35,496 nucleotides of DNA, from positions 1 through 35,496 of the forward strand of contig CAXKVV010000104.1 of NCBI GenBank assembly GCA_964058805.1. Direction: 5' to 3'. Source of the DNA: Schoenoplectus triqueter. Lineage: Eukaryota > Streptophyta > Magnoliopsida > Poales > Cyperaceae. Below the pieces are notes generated by a model that did no database searches, was not told the DNA's origin, and saw only the letters and a list, made by a program, of their open reading frames with translations. Below are positions 11,379 to 21,754 of this stretch, piece after piece. The stretch's first letter is position 1. Each line of letters begins with the position of its first letter. The position numbers and the translations under genes are program-made.

Positions 11379-12212
11379 TCTATTTTTACCTTGAATAGAG
11401 TACCCACCAAATCTGTAGACAAGACTCTATACGAGGTGTGGATGGGAAGAGTTTCTAACTTATCTTTTCTCAAGATTTAGGGTTGCGAAGCTTTTGTGAG
11501 GCGATTGATGTCCAACAAGCTTCGCCCTAAATCTGATAAATGTTTCTTTATAGGTTATCCGAAGAAAACCAAGGATTACTACTTCTATCACGGGTCGGAT
11601 AACAAAGTGTTTGTTGCTTGACATGGTGTGTTCCTAGAGGAGGTGTTTCTCTCCAAGGAACGTAATGGGAGTAAGGTAACACTTGAAGAAATTCAAGACC
11701 TACTTCCTGATGCTTCGGGTCAAACCGAAGTGGAACAAGTTTCAAGCGAGGCTATAGAACAAATTTAGCAGGCACCGCATGTCAAAAGGTCAGGGAGAGT
11801 AGTCCATGCAACTGAGAGGTACTTGGGACTACATGAGATATTACTTGTTAGTGATATTGATCCTCTGACATATCATGAGACAATGTCAAGAGAAGACTCC
11901 AGAGAATGGCTCGAGGCCATGAAATCTGAATTGCAATCCATAAAAGATAATCAAGTGTGGGACCTAGTTGATCTACCTGATGGGATAAAACCCATCAAAA
12001 ATAAATGGGTCTTCAAGAGGAAAACCGACATGGATAGCAACTTGACTGTATACAAGGCACGGTTAGTGGCGAAAGGGTTCACTCAAGTCAAGGGGATTGA
12101 TTATGATGAGACCTTTTTGCCAATTGTCAAGGTCCAGTCAATTCATATCCTTCTAGCTATTGTTGCATTTCATGATTATGAAATTTGGCATTTGGATGTC
12201 AAAATCACATGA
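11379..12212 (+). pseudogene. Copia-A integrase C-terminal part and start of reverse transcriptase (broken)
   Basis: In the same reading frame as copia-B integrase, but with a segment that in intact copia lies upstream of the FIGY motif: FTLNRVPTKSVDKT, then a second copy of the module (KCFFIGYPKKTK). Two successive FIGY modules from different families show that this is a fusion. Stops in frame are TAG 11478-11480 (a Trp in relatives), TGA 11619-11621 and TAG 11766-11768. The RVT_2 domain begins at about 11850 (EWLEAMKSELQSIKDNQVWD, NKWVFKRK, YKARLVAKGFTQ). At 12205 the LDVK motif runs straight into the QPNGFVDPK region, so roughly 40 bp are missing and the frame ends. Confidence 0.88.
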
Positions 12213-13400
12213 TACAACCTAATGGTTTTGTCGATCCTAAAAGGGCTGAGAAGGTATGTAAGTTTAAGAAATATATTTATGGATTAAATCAAATATCTCA
12301 GAGTTGGAACATAAGGTTTGATGTTGCGATCAAAAAAATTGGGTTTCATGCGAAACTCAAATGAACCTTGTGTTTATAAGAAAGTGAATGGGAGTTTAGT
12401 CATATTTTTATGTTAATGACATTCTTCTGATTTGGAATGACATTTCAATGCTTGATTCTGTGAAGTTATCATTGAGTATGGTTTTCTCAATGAAAAACTT
12501 GGACGAAGTTACCTATATGTTAGGTATCTAAATCTTTCGTGAAAGGTCAAAGAGACTCACAGGTTTGAGTCAAAGTACATACATAGGGAAGGTGTTGGAG
12601 AGATTCAACATGTAAGATTCTAAGAGAGGTTTTCTACCTATGTTGCATGGTATCTCTCTTAGTGAGTCTTAGTGTCCTAGGATACGTGAGAAGAAAGAGA
12701 AGATGAAAATGATTCCATAAGCTTCTACTATTGGATCCATTATGCATGTCATGTTATGTATACGCCCAGAAGTGTCTTATGCACTTAGCATGACTAGCAG
12801 ATATCAAAAGGATCCCGAGGAGGTCAGGAGGATCATTGGACAGCTATCATGAACATCCTTAAGTACTTGAGAATGGCTAAGGATATGATTTTGATTTACG
12901 GTGGTGAGGAACATCTCGCAGTAACGAGATATTACGATGTTAGTTTTTTAATAGACCGTGATGATTCAAAGTCACAAACAGGGTACATGTACATGCTCAA
13001 TGGTGGAGCTGTCTGTTGGAAGAGTTCCAAACAAGTCAGTACGGCTGACTCCACTGTGGAGGCTGAGTATATGGTTGCTTACGAGGCAGGAAAAATAGGA
13101 TTCTTGATATGAGAGTTCATTGATGAGTTTGATGTTGTTCTTAGTATTATAGACCCCGTGGAGCTCTATTGTGACAACATAGGGGCTATTGCCAATGTAA
13201 AGGATCATAGATCCGGCAAATAGACTATGCACATCAAGCGCAAGTATCGCATTATTCTTGAGTTCGTTGAGAATAGAGACATTAAAATGTGCAAAGTAGG
13301 TACGAAAAGTGACACAGCTGATCCGCTAACAAAACCACTTCCATCAGCCAAGCATGTGAGACATGTTGGCATTATGGGTATACGGTATATGAGAGACTAG
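12213..13400 (+). pseudogene. Copia-A reverse transcriptase palm and RNase H (broken)
   Basis: Fragments in changing frames. QPNGFVDPKRAEKVCKFKKY follows the RT deletion. The catalytic YVDD box reads YVND (12409-12420). Then come the thumb/connection (ISMLDSVKLSLSMVFSMKNL) and RNase H: YYDVSFLIDRDDSKSQTGY, LNGGAVCWKSSKQVSTADST, EAEYM, LYCDNIGAIA and ADPLTKPL. These are in the normal 5'-3' order of a copia pol, with several stops and frameshifts. Confidence 0.88.
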
Positions 13401-13468
13401 CTTTAGGGCTAATATTATTATATATGACATGATAGAGCTCAGTACGAGATACATGATTGGCTCTAATT

Positions 13469-13480
13469 CAAGTGATAGAT
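13469..13480 (+). other. Copia-A polypurine tract (degenerate)
   Basis: CAAGTGATAGAT sits directly before the 3' LTR start TGTTAG at 13481, the place of the plus-strand primer. Copia elements usually have a purine-rich form such as AAGTGGGAGAT here, so this copy looks eroded. Confidence 0.6.
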
Positions 13481-14998
13481 TGTTAGTTAAGTGACCTAGA
13501 GGACCAATCATTTATGATAGTGCTCTTGTTTTCTTTTATGAATTCGATGATTTATATCATTTTGTTCCTTGAGTTTTAATATTTTATAGATTATTTGAGT
13601 TGATGACTTGAATTGTGAAATTCTATAATTGTTATTAAAACTCTGAATTGTCTCTAGTCCCATATCATTAGCATGGAACACTGAATGATAATATGGACTA
13701 GTATGTGGATTAATGCGTGTTCATATTTCACAGATCACTGACACGGGGTATCTATTTAATTACATAAATATACATATATGAGATGCATGATATTGGACCT
13801 GATCCACTTTGACTTGTTGTATGGATTGTGTTTGTGTCATCAGAGAGGTCATAAATTAGTATTAATCCTATTATCTGAGATATTCATAGTTCTAGATAAT
13901 TAATTTATATTTTATGTGATTATCAAACGCTGCTTTTAACCGAGTGCTATAAAGGTAATTTCCAGATATACATGAATTATGATATGAATTATGGATAGTC
14001 AATAGGATATTTTATCCGTCTCATTTCTTATGAGATTAGTGATATCTCCGGGTCTCTTGATGAAGTGATAATTATTATGCATGTAATTTATAATTATGGA
14101 ATGATCACATATAAATAATTATGCACTGAGGATAAAAAAAATTAATGATAAAAAATGACACATTCTAATGCTTGACATTAATTAATAGATATCACATAAC
14201 AAAAGAATTAAAGGATCGCGATTTGTCTGTGTTTGATCGGGTGATCATAATGCATTGCTACATGCCAATTATGATTTATAAATTAATGTATATTAATTTA
14301 TTACTGATCATGATATGGATCTTACTGGGTCGCTCTATTTGATAAGTTGAAGCATATAATAATTAATTAATTATGTTGGTTATAATTAATTAAATTTGAA
14401 TTGGATCAATTTGGGTAAGACCCAAATTATAAATGAGATGCACTTAGGCTTGGACGAGCCAAACCCAAGAAATAATTCGGCAAGAAAAAAAAATGTACAC
14501 GTGCTTGGTAATAACCAACAATTAATTAACATGGTTAATTAAGTTTTTGGTTATAACTTCCTGTGTAAGAGTTAGTTTTTTTTTAATTTCGTTCGCTGGC
14601 CTCATGATCTGGCCACAACAGAGAAATTTTTTTCTCTCTCGTGCTCAGGTGATTTGTGAGATACAACCGGAAAAAAAATTCTGCCGAAAAAAAAGGGGCA
14701 TATCATTCATTTATTTTGTTTTGATGGTTTTCAATTTAATTGATCGATCTTCTCATGTATTGAGATCTTATTCTATTAGAGATCTGGCAATCTCGTTTCG
14801 ACGCGTTAAGAAATGCACGCGGTAGAGACTTCACATTTGGGAAGTTTTCGAGAGACGAGATGACGTCTTTACGGTGATTGGTGAAGGCGCACATAACCAC
14901 CATCGAAAGGAAATCATCGCGCTTAGTTACGATACCAAGTAAGGTATATTATTCACAAGTTTATTTGTTAGATTCGAATTTTATACACATGATCCTTA
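13481..14998 (+). repeat. Copia-A 3' LTR
   Basis: Starts TGTTAGTTAAGTGACC and matches 7129-8701 (without the hAT insert) through about 14530, ending at ATTAATTAA, where the 5' copy is interrupted by copia-B. The following roughly 470 bp have no partner in the window and should be the distal part of the LTR. They include an ACGCG/GAGACTTC-rich, less AT-rich tract at 14790-14940. The right limit is inferred from GTTTT at 14999-15003 and is uncertain. The ORF at 14547-14825 is probably not a gene. Confidence 0.65.
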
Positions 14999-15004
14999 GT
15001 TTTC

Positions 15005-15218
15005 AATTGGGTTGAGTATCGGGTCATTTCGGGTTGTATCAGGTTAGGTCGGGTATCAGATCATTTGGTGTCGAGTCATTTTGGATTTCGAATCATATCA
15101 TGTCGAGTCGGGTCGGATACCGAGTCATTTAGTGTCAGGTTATTTTAGGTTTCGGATCATATTGGGTCCGAACGGGATGGGCGGGTTTCTTGCGTCAGGT
15201 CGGATTCTGCCACCTCTA
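15005..15218. mobile_element. GGGTC-rich hAT-like fragment
   Basis: Repeated GGGTCATTT/GGGTCGG phrases ending TTCTGCCACCTCTA at 15218, the same kind of end as at 5682. No matching left terminus is present, so the copy is truncated, perhaps at the copia-A boundary. Confidence 0.5.
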
Positions 15219-15673
15219 CGCATAATCGCATACAGCTGGGTTACATATGACATTGACTATTATATATACTAGGGCTATAACTCGGACTTCCGCCCGATAA
15301 TATAGTTCTCAAATACATAATTAGCAATATAAATTTTAAATATATTTAATAAAATATACATTAAAGAAAATTTAGACATAATATTTTTAAATGTTAAATA
15401 ATAATGATAATTATAATAATAATTATTATAATAAATAATATAATTAAACACATAATAATCTATAAATGATCATATAAAAATATTAAATTATTTTAGAATT
15501 ATGTTTTACCTCAAGTATATTATACACATTATTTTAATGAGGAGAGACAAACTATTTATGAAAATTTAAAATAAAATCAATGATAAAGAAAATTAATGAT
15601 GTGTCATATTTAAAACTTTGTCCCTTAGAGAAATTATTTACGACAAATGAAAGGCTGGCGTTGAACATGTTTC
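15219..15673. other. AT-rich intergenic DNA
   Basis: No gene, RNA or repeat boundary recognised. It ends with the left target duplication of the SINE (15660-15673). Confidence 0.5.
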
Positions 15674-15816
15674 TTTGTTTTTTTTTTTTTTGAAGAAGTA
15701 CGTAGGCAACACACACTCAACACTCTAATCTACCCTTACCCATCTGTGGGGCTCGAACCCCAGACCTCCCCCTAGGAGGCAATGCCACTACAAGCTGCTC
15801 CAAGCAGCGGTGGCCC
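15674..15816 (-). mobile_element. tRNA-derived SINE with 14-bp target duplication
   Basis: A minus-strand retroposon flanked by perfect 14-bp direct repeats GTTGAACATGTTTC (15660-15673 and 15817-15830). Read on the minus strand it begins GGGCCACCGCTGC, has an A-box-like TTGTAGTGGC and a B box GGGTTCGAGCCCC (complement at 15753-15765), the pol III promoter pieces of a tRNA-related head, and ends in an A-rich tail (T run at about 15678-15691 on the plus strand). At 143 bp it is a typical plant SINE size. It does not fold as a full tRNA. Mobilised in trans by a LINE. Confidence 0.88.
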
Positions 15817-15830
15817 GTTGAACATGTTTC

Positions 15831-16352
15831 CAAATAGACAATAGGCAAGTTGGCAACTCTATCTTCTTAAGCAGACAGTGACACACTAAAATAACACATT
15901 CGAGCAACTCGCTCAGGAAAAGAAATGGCCGGGAAACATCGCCACATGGCCGAGAGTTTACTTTGAACACTTTTTGTTTTCTTTTGTGGGAGTATTCACA
16001 GCCATTAACCAATATGGCAATATATGCACGAATCTCTAAAGAAAGTTGAATGATTGGTTTGCTAGCTTAGAAAATGCACAACTCGATCACTTTATTGATA
16101 TCTAGCGATCGAATATTAATTGCCTGCACTACGTTCAACTACGTGTTAGCTATAATTTATTTGTATGTACTTTACGCCTGCTTTACAACTTTGATAATTA
16201 ATATAACTAATGAAGAAGGTTATTAGTACATTCAAGATATATTGGGACGGAACCTCTGCTACCGCCGGCAGCAAGATATTGGGACATTCAATTCGCGGGG
16301 CACATACGGAAATAGCACAACAACAAAATCTTCCGAAAATATATATATATAT
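15831..16352. other. Intergenic DNA, no feature recognised
   Basis: Mixed-composition sequence without a recognisable gene. A short ORF at 16210-16392 runs into the MITE and has no recognisable domain. Confidence 0.4.
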
Positions 16353-16722
16353 AGTGATGTTATGGTGCTTCGCGTTCGTATCTCAAATTTAAAAGTTCAA
16401 ACGGCCGATCCAAACCGTTGAACATCATCTTCATATTGAAATATTCTTGGAGATCAAATTTTATATTTTTTTTGAAATTTTTTGCTATTTTTTAAATGGG
16501 TACAAAGTTTGCTGATCTAACGAGTTTTGCACCATCCAAAACTAGCGATTTTGTACTCATCTAAAAAATAGCAAAAAAATCAAAAAAATATAAAATTTGA
16601 TTTCTAAGGATATTTTAATATGAAGATGATGTTCAACGGTTTGGATCGGCCGTTTAAACTTTTAAATTCGAGATACGGACGCGAAACACAAAAAAATTTG
16701 TACTTCGCGAAGCACCATAGTA

Positions 16723-16723
<1 letters not shown>
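16353..16723. mobile_element. Palindromic (fold-back) MITE
   Basis: About 370 bp that folds on itself. The left arm TATGGTGCTTCGCG (16361-16374) is complementary to CGCGAAGCACCATA (16706-16719). The long arms share CGGCCGATCCAAACCGTTGA, the ATCATCTTCATATT block, CAAATTTTATATTTTT and GCTATTTTTTA, around a short centre near 16515. The right arm has about 25 extra bases (TTTGTACTTCGCG) that are missing on the left. TA-rich simple repeats abut both ends. No transposase. The superfamily is not certain: the target duplication is hidden in TA repeats. Confidence 0.75.

Positions 16724-16792
<69 letters not shown>
16723..16792. repeat. Compound microsatellite (TC)n(TA)n
   Basis: About 13 TC units followed by about 22 TA units directly after the palindromic MITE. 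Likely length-variable and prone to assembly error. Confidence 0.95.
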
Positions 16793-16793
<1 letters not shown>

Positions 16794-17907
16794 CATCCAA
16801 AGAGTGACTAAAAGATACCGCTAAATTAAAAATTATTTGATGGAAGATGAAAAAAATTCAAAATTAACTCAAATCCGGGACCTCTATCTAAATAATCACA
16901 AATATATCCATCATTGTTTTAATTTAAATAATATCTCTCATTTTGGCTTATTTTTGAAGTTGGCCTATCCCTTTCCGGGTTGTTGAGGAATTTAAAACCG
17001 ATTATGTATTTTATGCTTAGTTTTAAGTAGTGCTTAGTTTAATTGTAACTCAGGTACATGGTGTGCATCAAAACTATTGTTTCTTAATGAAACTGATGGT
17101 ATATCCACTTTGAATGAAATTGAAATAATATTTCTTAAAATGTATACGTACCGTACCGTATGTAGAGACTAAAAGTTGAATGTATGCATAAAGCTGGATG
17201 CACACTCGAATTATTTTAATCTAAATATTGAATTAAACAACCAGAACAAATAAACACAAATTAATTATACAAAAATACAGTACTGAATATAAATAAACCA
17301 AAATTTAAAAAAAAAACTTTGGATGGAGCTCCAGCTAACTTACGACAGGCACTTGATGTGAATATATAAAGCATACCAAGTTACATACTAAACAATTAAA
17401 TAATAACATGAGTAATAAAATAAAGCATACAAAGTTAATAGTAAAATATTAGAAACGGAGATAATAAAACAAAAACAGAGCATAATATTCATTATTAATT
17501 AATGTTAAATTCTTCATTATTTATATATTTTAAATGATTTTTTTATTTGCATTAGTTTTTTTATTATTAATAATATAGAGTGTCATATTGTTTGCATTGT
17601 TTACGCGAGGTTTACCTATAGCTCTATTGGGGGAGACTCAGTCGAAATAGACGGTTCACACCGGCGTTGCATCAGCGGCATCGAAAGACCTTGCTTACTA
17701 CATAAACATTAGAGCCATGACAGTCAAAATGCAAATGAAGTCTAGTCTCATGTTTGAAGGCTTTCTTTGAGTGGTGAAGCTTCTAATTATAACTAGAATT
17801 AGAACTATATGCAAAGTGAAAACATGTTTGAAAGTTTTTAGTGGCGCATAAATGAAGAGGAACTGACCTCAATCTGCATCTACAGCATATGGGTACCGTT
17901 TTAGGCA
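16793..17907. other. AT-rich intergenic DNA with a dispersed repeat motif
   Basis: No gene recognised. Around 17090-17115 the phrase TTTCTTAATGAAACTGATGG followed by TATATCCACTT recurs in similar form at 32430-32458, suggesting the ends of two copies of an unidentified repeat. 17605-17740 is less AT-rich but has no readable protein. Confidence 0.4.
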
Positions 17908-18018
17908 TATTGCGAGATCAGAAATTAGGAAAAGGAGCAATGTGAATTCGGGGTGACTAGAATTGAGTATTTAGGTCATGTAATTTCAGCTGAAGGGGTA
18001 TCCACTGATCCTAATGAT
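17908..18018 (+). pseudogene. Ty3/gypsy reverse transcriptase scrap
   Basis: About 110 bp matches the end of the gypsy RT domain: ILRDQKL, then after a short frameshift [20 protein letters not shown] followed by STDP. The EYLGH...SAEG motif is typical of plant gypsy RT. No LTR, integrase or protease can be connected to it, so it is an isolated fossil. Confidence 0.8.
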
Positions 18019-18317
18019 ATATTTTACTTTGATTTCTACGTTTAAAGCCTCCTTCCAGAAGTTTTCAGAAGATGAGAAGTTTGATTATGCAAAGTATTGA
18101 GTAGACAGATTTTAGTAAAATGTTGATTCTGTGAAATAAATTGTGATATCAGTAATAATACCATAGTATTAGTAGCTATCGTTTAGAAACGTTAGAATTG
18201 ATTTAAGAAAATAATTCAATTTGAAAATATTGAATGTAATTTTTATTGATCAAAGACTCAAACGATTTAGGTTAATCGTTAAATTAAAAGATTAGGTGGG
18301 AGAGCGCTCTCCGTTAA

Positions 18318-18609
18318 ATTGGAAATGTTTAATTAATGTGATAACTGACACTACCTAGATTTAATTATACGGCTCTTCATCCACTTACTCTGTATCCAAC
18401 ATATCCAACAGTTATTATCGCCAATTTGGATTTAAAATAATGGTGATTGTGTTGTAAGTATTGGAAATGTTTAATTAATTCGATAGCCGACACTACCTAA
18501 ACTTAATCAGACGGCTTTTCATCTATTTATTCTCTATCCAACATATCCAACAGTTATTGTCGCCAATTTGGAATTAGAGTAATAAAGTGATAGTATACTT
18601 GTAAGTATT
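18318..18609. repeat. Tandem duplication of a 142-bp unit
   Basis: ATTGGAAATGTTTAATTAAT recurs at 18318 and 18460. Both copies continue through GACACTACCTA, ATCCAACATATCCAACAGTT, GTCGCCAATTTGGA-like sequence and TTGTAAGTATTG. They have diverged by scattered substitutions, so the duplication is not recent. No coding capacity. Confidence 0.85.
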
Positions 18610-18899
18610 GTCCAAGTACGTCATTTTCCTTTGATAGCAACATGCCAACATCTTTTTGATGTTGTTTCTTAGGTCCTCAATTATAATATTATTAGAAAAA
18701 AAAAGATATATATTATTTTATTCTAAATTCAGCACTTGATAATCACAGTACAGCGTCCGAATTTGTTAGAAGTTGTTTTCATTAAGTTGAGAGATTCCAA
18801 AAATTTAGCGGTACCAATGAAACCCAGTGAGGTTCTTATTTTTCTTATTTCTATAATTATTTGAAAAAAAAATTGAAACTTGTGCATAATATCGAGGTT

Positions 18900-19180
18900 T
18901 GAAAAAATTCCGGGGGCTAATCCGGCCCGGACTAATTTGTAGTCGTAATTCAGACCGGACCGGACTAAGGTCAAATCTGTGGTTAACTCATCCCCTTAGG
19001 TCCGGTCAAACGATGGTCCGGTTCATCCCTCAATCGATTTTGACCCCCTCTAATCCGGCCCGTCCTAACTGTTGGACCGGCCCCCGACCTGTAGCAACTC
19101 GTGGTCCGAAACAGACTAAATCTGTCCCGTACCGAACCGGACTAAACCTGTCTCGGACCGGCCCCTTCCAATGGACAAGT
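18900..19180. repeat. CCGGACC-rich low-complexity tract
   Basis: Repeated CCGGCCCGGACTAA / GGACCGG phrases in otherwise AT-rich DNA, resembling the GGGTC-rich hAT-type interiors elsewhere in the window but with a different core. No terminal repeats or duplication were identified. The overlapping ORFs on both strands (18899-19290) are repeat translations. Confidence 0.5.
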
Positions 19181-19524
19181 TTTAAATACAAGCTAATATG
19201 CCCCCAAAAAAATACCCCAAAAACACTTATTTTCAAAATTTTCAGAAAATTTTTGAAAAAAAAGACAATTTGTATGCTTTCATAGTGCATATATTATATG
19301 TCCATTTGTATTCTTTAATAGTGTATTGTATTATCAACTAGCATAGTGTCGGCGAGTCTCTTTAAAATTATAAAACAACACTAACTAAATATAATTTTAT
19401 TCTTTAGTATAGTTTATTATTTAACTTTGAGAATCCATCAATAATATTTGATAAAATGAAAACTATAATTATAGAAAATAAATCAGTCTATGAATTCAAC
19501 AAGAATTGCCAAAATGGCGTAGGT

Positions 19525-19932
19525 TAATTTAGTCAGCGTTTTTTATAATATTATTTAAATAATCCTAATTTTAACAATAAGAGTGATAAAATCAAAATAT
19601 TAAGAATATGAATGGCAACGCTTCACTACAAGTGGCATTGTGTAAACACATCAGTCTCATTAATGCGTTTGTACAAAGATGTCACAGGGAATGACATCTT
19701 TTAATATATTTTCTTTTTAACTTAGAGTGATGGTGATAGAGTTTTATTTGGTGGCAGTGCCGATGGGAAAAACATCACTCCCACTGGCACTAATAGTTTT
19801 TTTTTTAAATAACTAAAAAGTAAAAAAAAGGTACCACTGCATCATTTATATTCTTAAAATTTTGATTTTATCACTATTATTATTAAAATTAGGATTATTT
19901 GAATAATTATAATAAAAAATCACTGTAATTTA
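19525..19932. mobile_element. Fold-back element with ~90-bp arms
   Basis: The left arm (19525-19611: TAATCCTAATTTTAACAATA, AGTGATAAAATCAAAATATT) is the inverted complement of the right arm (about 19841-19932). The centre includes a second small inversion (GTGGCAGTGCC against CACTGGCAC). The outer ends (AATTTAGTCAGCGTTTTTTA against the complement of AAAAAATCACTGTAATTT) remain paired. This looks like a MITE or fold-back transposon. The target duplication was not resolved. Confidence 0.65.
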
Positions 19933-20240
19933 GTTTGTCAAATTAATTGCTTTTGAATTTTTCTTTCCTTCATATGAATTCAAATCAGAGCAAAACTATC
20001 AAAATTCAGAATATAGGTGGACATAGTTCCCTATTCTACTGAAACATATTTCTTATTTTATCTCTATGTTCAAGATCATTTGACCTTACTCTGTACAGAA
20101 ATGATATCACCTCAAAGCAGGAAATACATACAATGAACATAACCTCAAGTGAAGAAATCAACACAAATGAAAACATCAAAACTTGTATACTAAAGGAGAA
20201 AACTCTCAGTGCATAACACATTTTTGCCCTCAATGAAACA

Positions 20241-20875
20241 GAGGCGGCGCTACATTGTTGCATTGAGGCACCACTGGTGGAAGCGTTGCTGGGTTGAGAC
20301 GACGCTGGATTGAGACGTTGCTGGGTTCAGGTGCCATTACATTGAGGCGGCGCTGAATTATTGGGTTGAAGTATTGAGGCGGCGCTGCATTGAGGCGTTG
20401 TTGCATTGTTGAGTTGAAGAATTGAGACACCGCTGTATTGTTGGGTTCATTGAGGTGGCGCTGCATTGTTACGTTGAGGCATCGTTGGGTCGAGGCGATG
20501 TTACTGCCGCTGCATTGTTGGGTTAAAGCGGCGCTGGATTGTTAGGTAGGCATTGAGGTGACGCTGCATTGTTGGGTTGAGGCGTTAAGGCGGCGCTGCA
20601 TTGTTGGGTTGACGCATTGAGGCGCCACTGCATTGTTGGGTTGACTTGAGGCATTAAGACGATGTTACATTGTTGTGTTGAGGCACTACTGGGTGGAGGC
20701 ATCGCTGCATTGTTGAGTTGAGGTGCCACTAGATTGAGGTGGTGCTAGATTATTGGGTTGAGGCATTAAGGCGCTGCTGCATTGTTGGGTTGAGACACCA
20801 TTGGGTGAAGGCGACACTGCATTGTTGGGTTGAGGCATTGAGGCGGCGCTGCATTGTTAGGTTGAGGCGCCACTA
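20241..20875. repeat. Degenerate minisatellite with GCATTGTTGGGTTGAGGC units
   Basis: About 635 bp of imperfect repeats built from GAGGCGGCGCTGCATTG, TTGGGTTGAGGCATTGA and variants with GCGCCACTG, with irregular ~33-bp spacing. Several minus-strand ORFs (20230-20963) read as Asn/Gln/Pro-rich repeats only because of this unit. No start context, domain or splice sites support a protein. Confidence 0.85.
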
Positions 20876-21754
20876 AAATTTTTGAAGTTTTTTGCGGTTT
20901 ATTGGTTTTTTTGTGAAATTGCAAAAAAAAAAAAGACTTGTGCCCACACCCTAGCTCACCCATTCTGATCCGTGAGGGTTCTATTCACGGAGGTCCAACA
21001 CAAGTTAAGTCGTGATTTTCTAATTTTGGACCGCTCTAACTCAAACCGCGCCACCCCATGCTCACACTTGACCCATAACCCAGCTTTACCCGATGGCTTG
21101 GAGGGTTTGGACCAGACTGCTCCGTCTTCAAGTCTCTAGTAACATCTATGTGAATGGACTGTACTGCATTTGAAGTATTAAATTGAATTTTGAATAATAT
21201 TGTTATAGAATTATAGTCATTATTACCCTAAAAAAGTTGGTTAGTATCTTTATTGGGATGGACAAGAATGCTTGAATGCCCTAAAGTATTTCTCTTTTCT
21301 TTCTTTATTTTTACAATTCGCATTTTTTTTCTAATTGTGAAACTTGTTTTAAATAAAATAATATAGAGACTGGACTTTTTACTATCTTTTGGCTCTTTTT
21401 TCCTATTTCTTTTAAATATATAACTTTGCTTAGATGTGAAAAATAATGCAAAACTTCATGTTTTTCAGTAAGTTGTAAATGGAACAACCAAGATCTTCCA
21501 GGGTGTTTTAACGACATCTCTGAGACCTCACGTACTATATCGTGTGATTAATAAGATTCTAATACATGACGCTGTTAAACACGCACTGTAAATATATATA
21601 TTTACACGAGATGGTTTATCGTATGTTGTTCTGTACATGCCTCTCATATATAATAAAGATAAAAGAGAAAATCTTTTTTATCCCTGAGTCTTCATCTTCT
21701 AAAAAAAATTGCCCACGTAGTACAACTCGACTTTCTATATAACCTATATAATGT
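20876..21754. other. Intergenic DNA between two minisatellites
   Basis: 20940-21130 is a less AT-rich stretch resembling the GGGTC/CCCGA-type hAT interiors but without clear ends. The rest is AT-rich. No gene recognised. Confidence 0.35.

Larger units (their letters stand above)
7129..14998 (+). mobile_element. Nested, deleted Ty1/copia composite (copia-A interrupted by copia-B)
   Basis: An outer copia (A) has its 5' LTR at 7129-8701 and its 3' LTR from 13481. A second copia (B) begins at 8702 inside A's 5' LTR with its own LTR, PBS, gag, protease and integrase. B breaks off at about 11378, where the sequence jumps into the integrase of A, followed by A's RT and RNase H. The two LTR copies of A agree up to the base where B starts, which identifies B as an insertion. 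The B 3' half, and A's remaining LTR, PBS, gag and protease, are missing through one deletion. No part is coding-competent. The outer right end is taken as about 14998 because GTTTT (14999-15003) repeats 7124-7128, but the last bases are TA rather than CA, so this end is uncertain. Confidence 0.75.

Noticed and set aside
8702..13480. Single copia element produced by template switching during reverse transcription
   Set aside because: Template switching would leave both LTRs alike. Here the 5' LTR of A is interrupted at the start of a complete TGTTG...CAACA LTR, which fits nested insertion better.
15753..15765. Possible tRNA gene (GGGTTCGAGCCCC T-arm on the minus strand)
   Set aside because: No acceptor stem or full cloverleaf. 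The A-rich tail and 14-bp duplication show that it is a tRNA-derived SINE.
20230..20963. Minus-strand Asn/Gln/Pro-rich ORFs
   Set aside because: Direct translations of the GCATTGTTGGGTTGAGGC minisatellite; no signal, domain or splice support.
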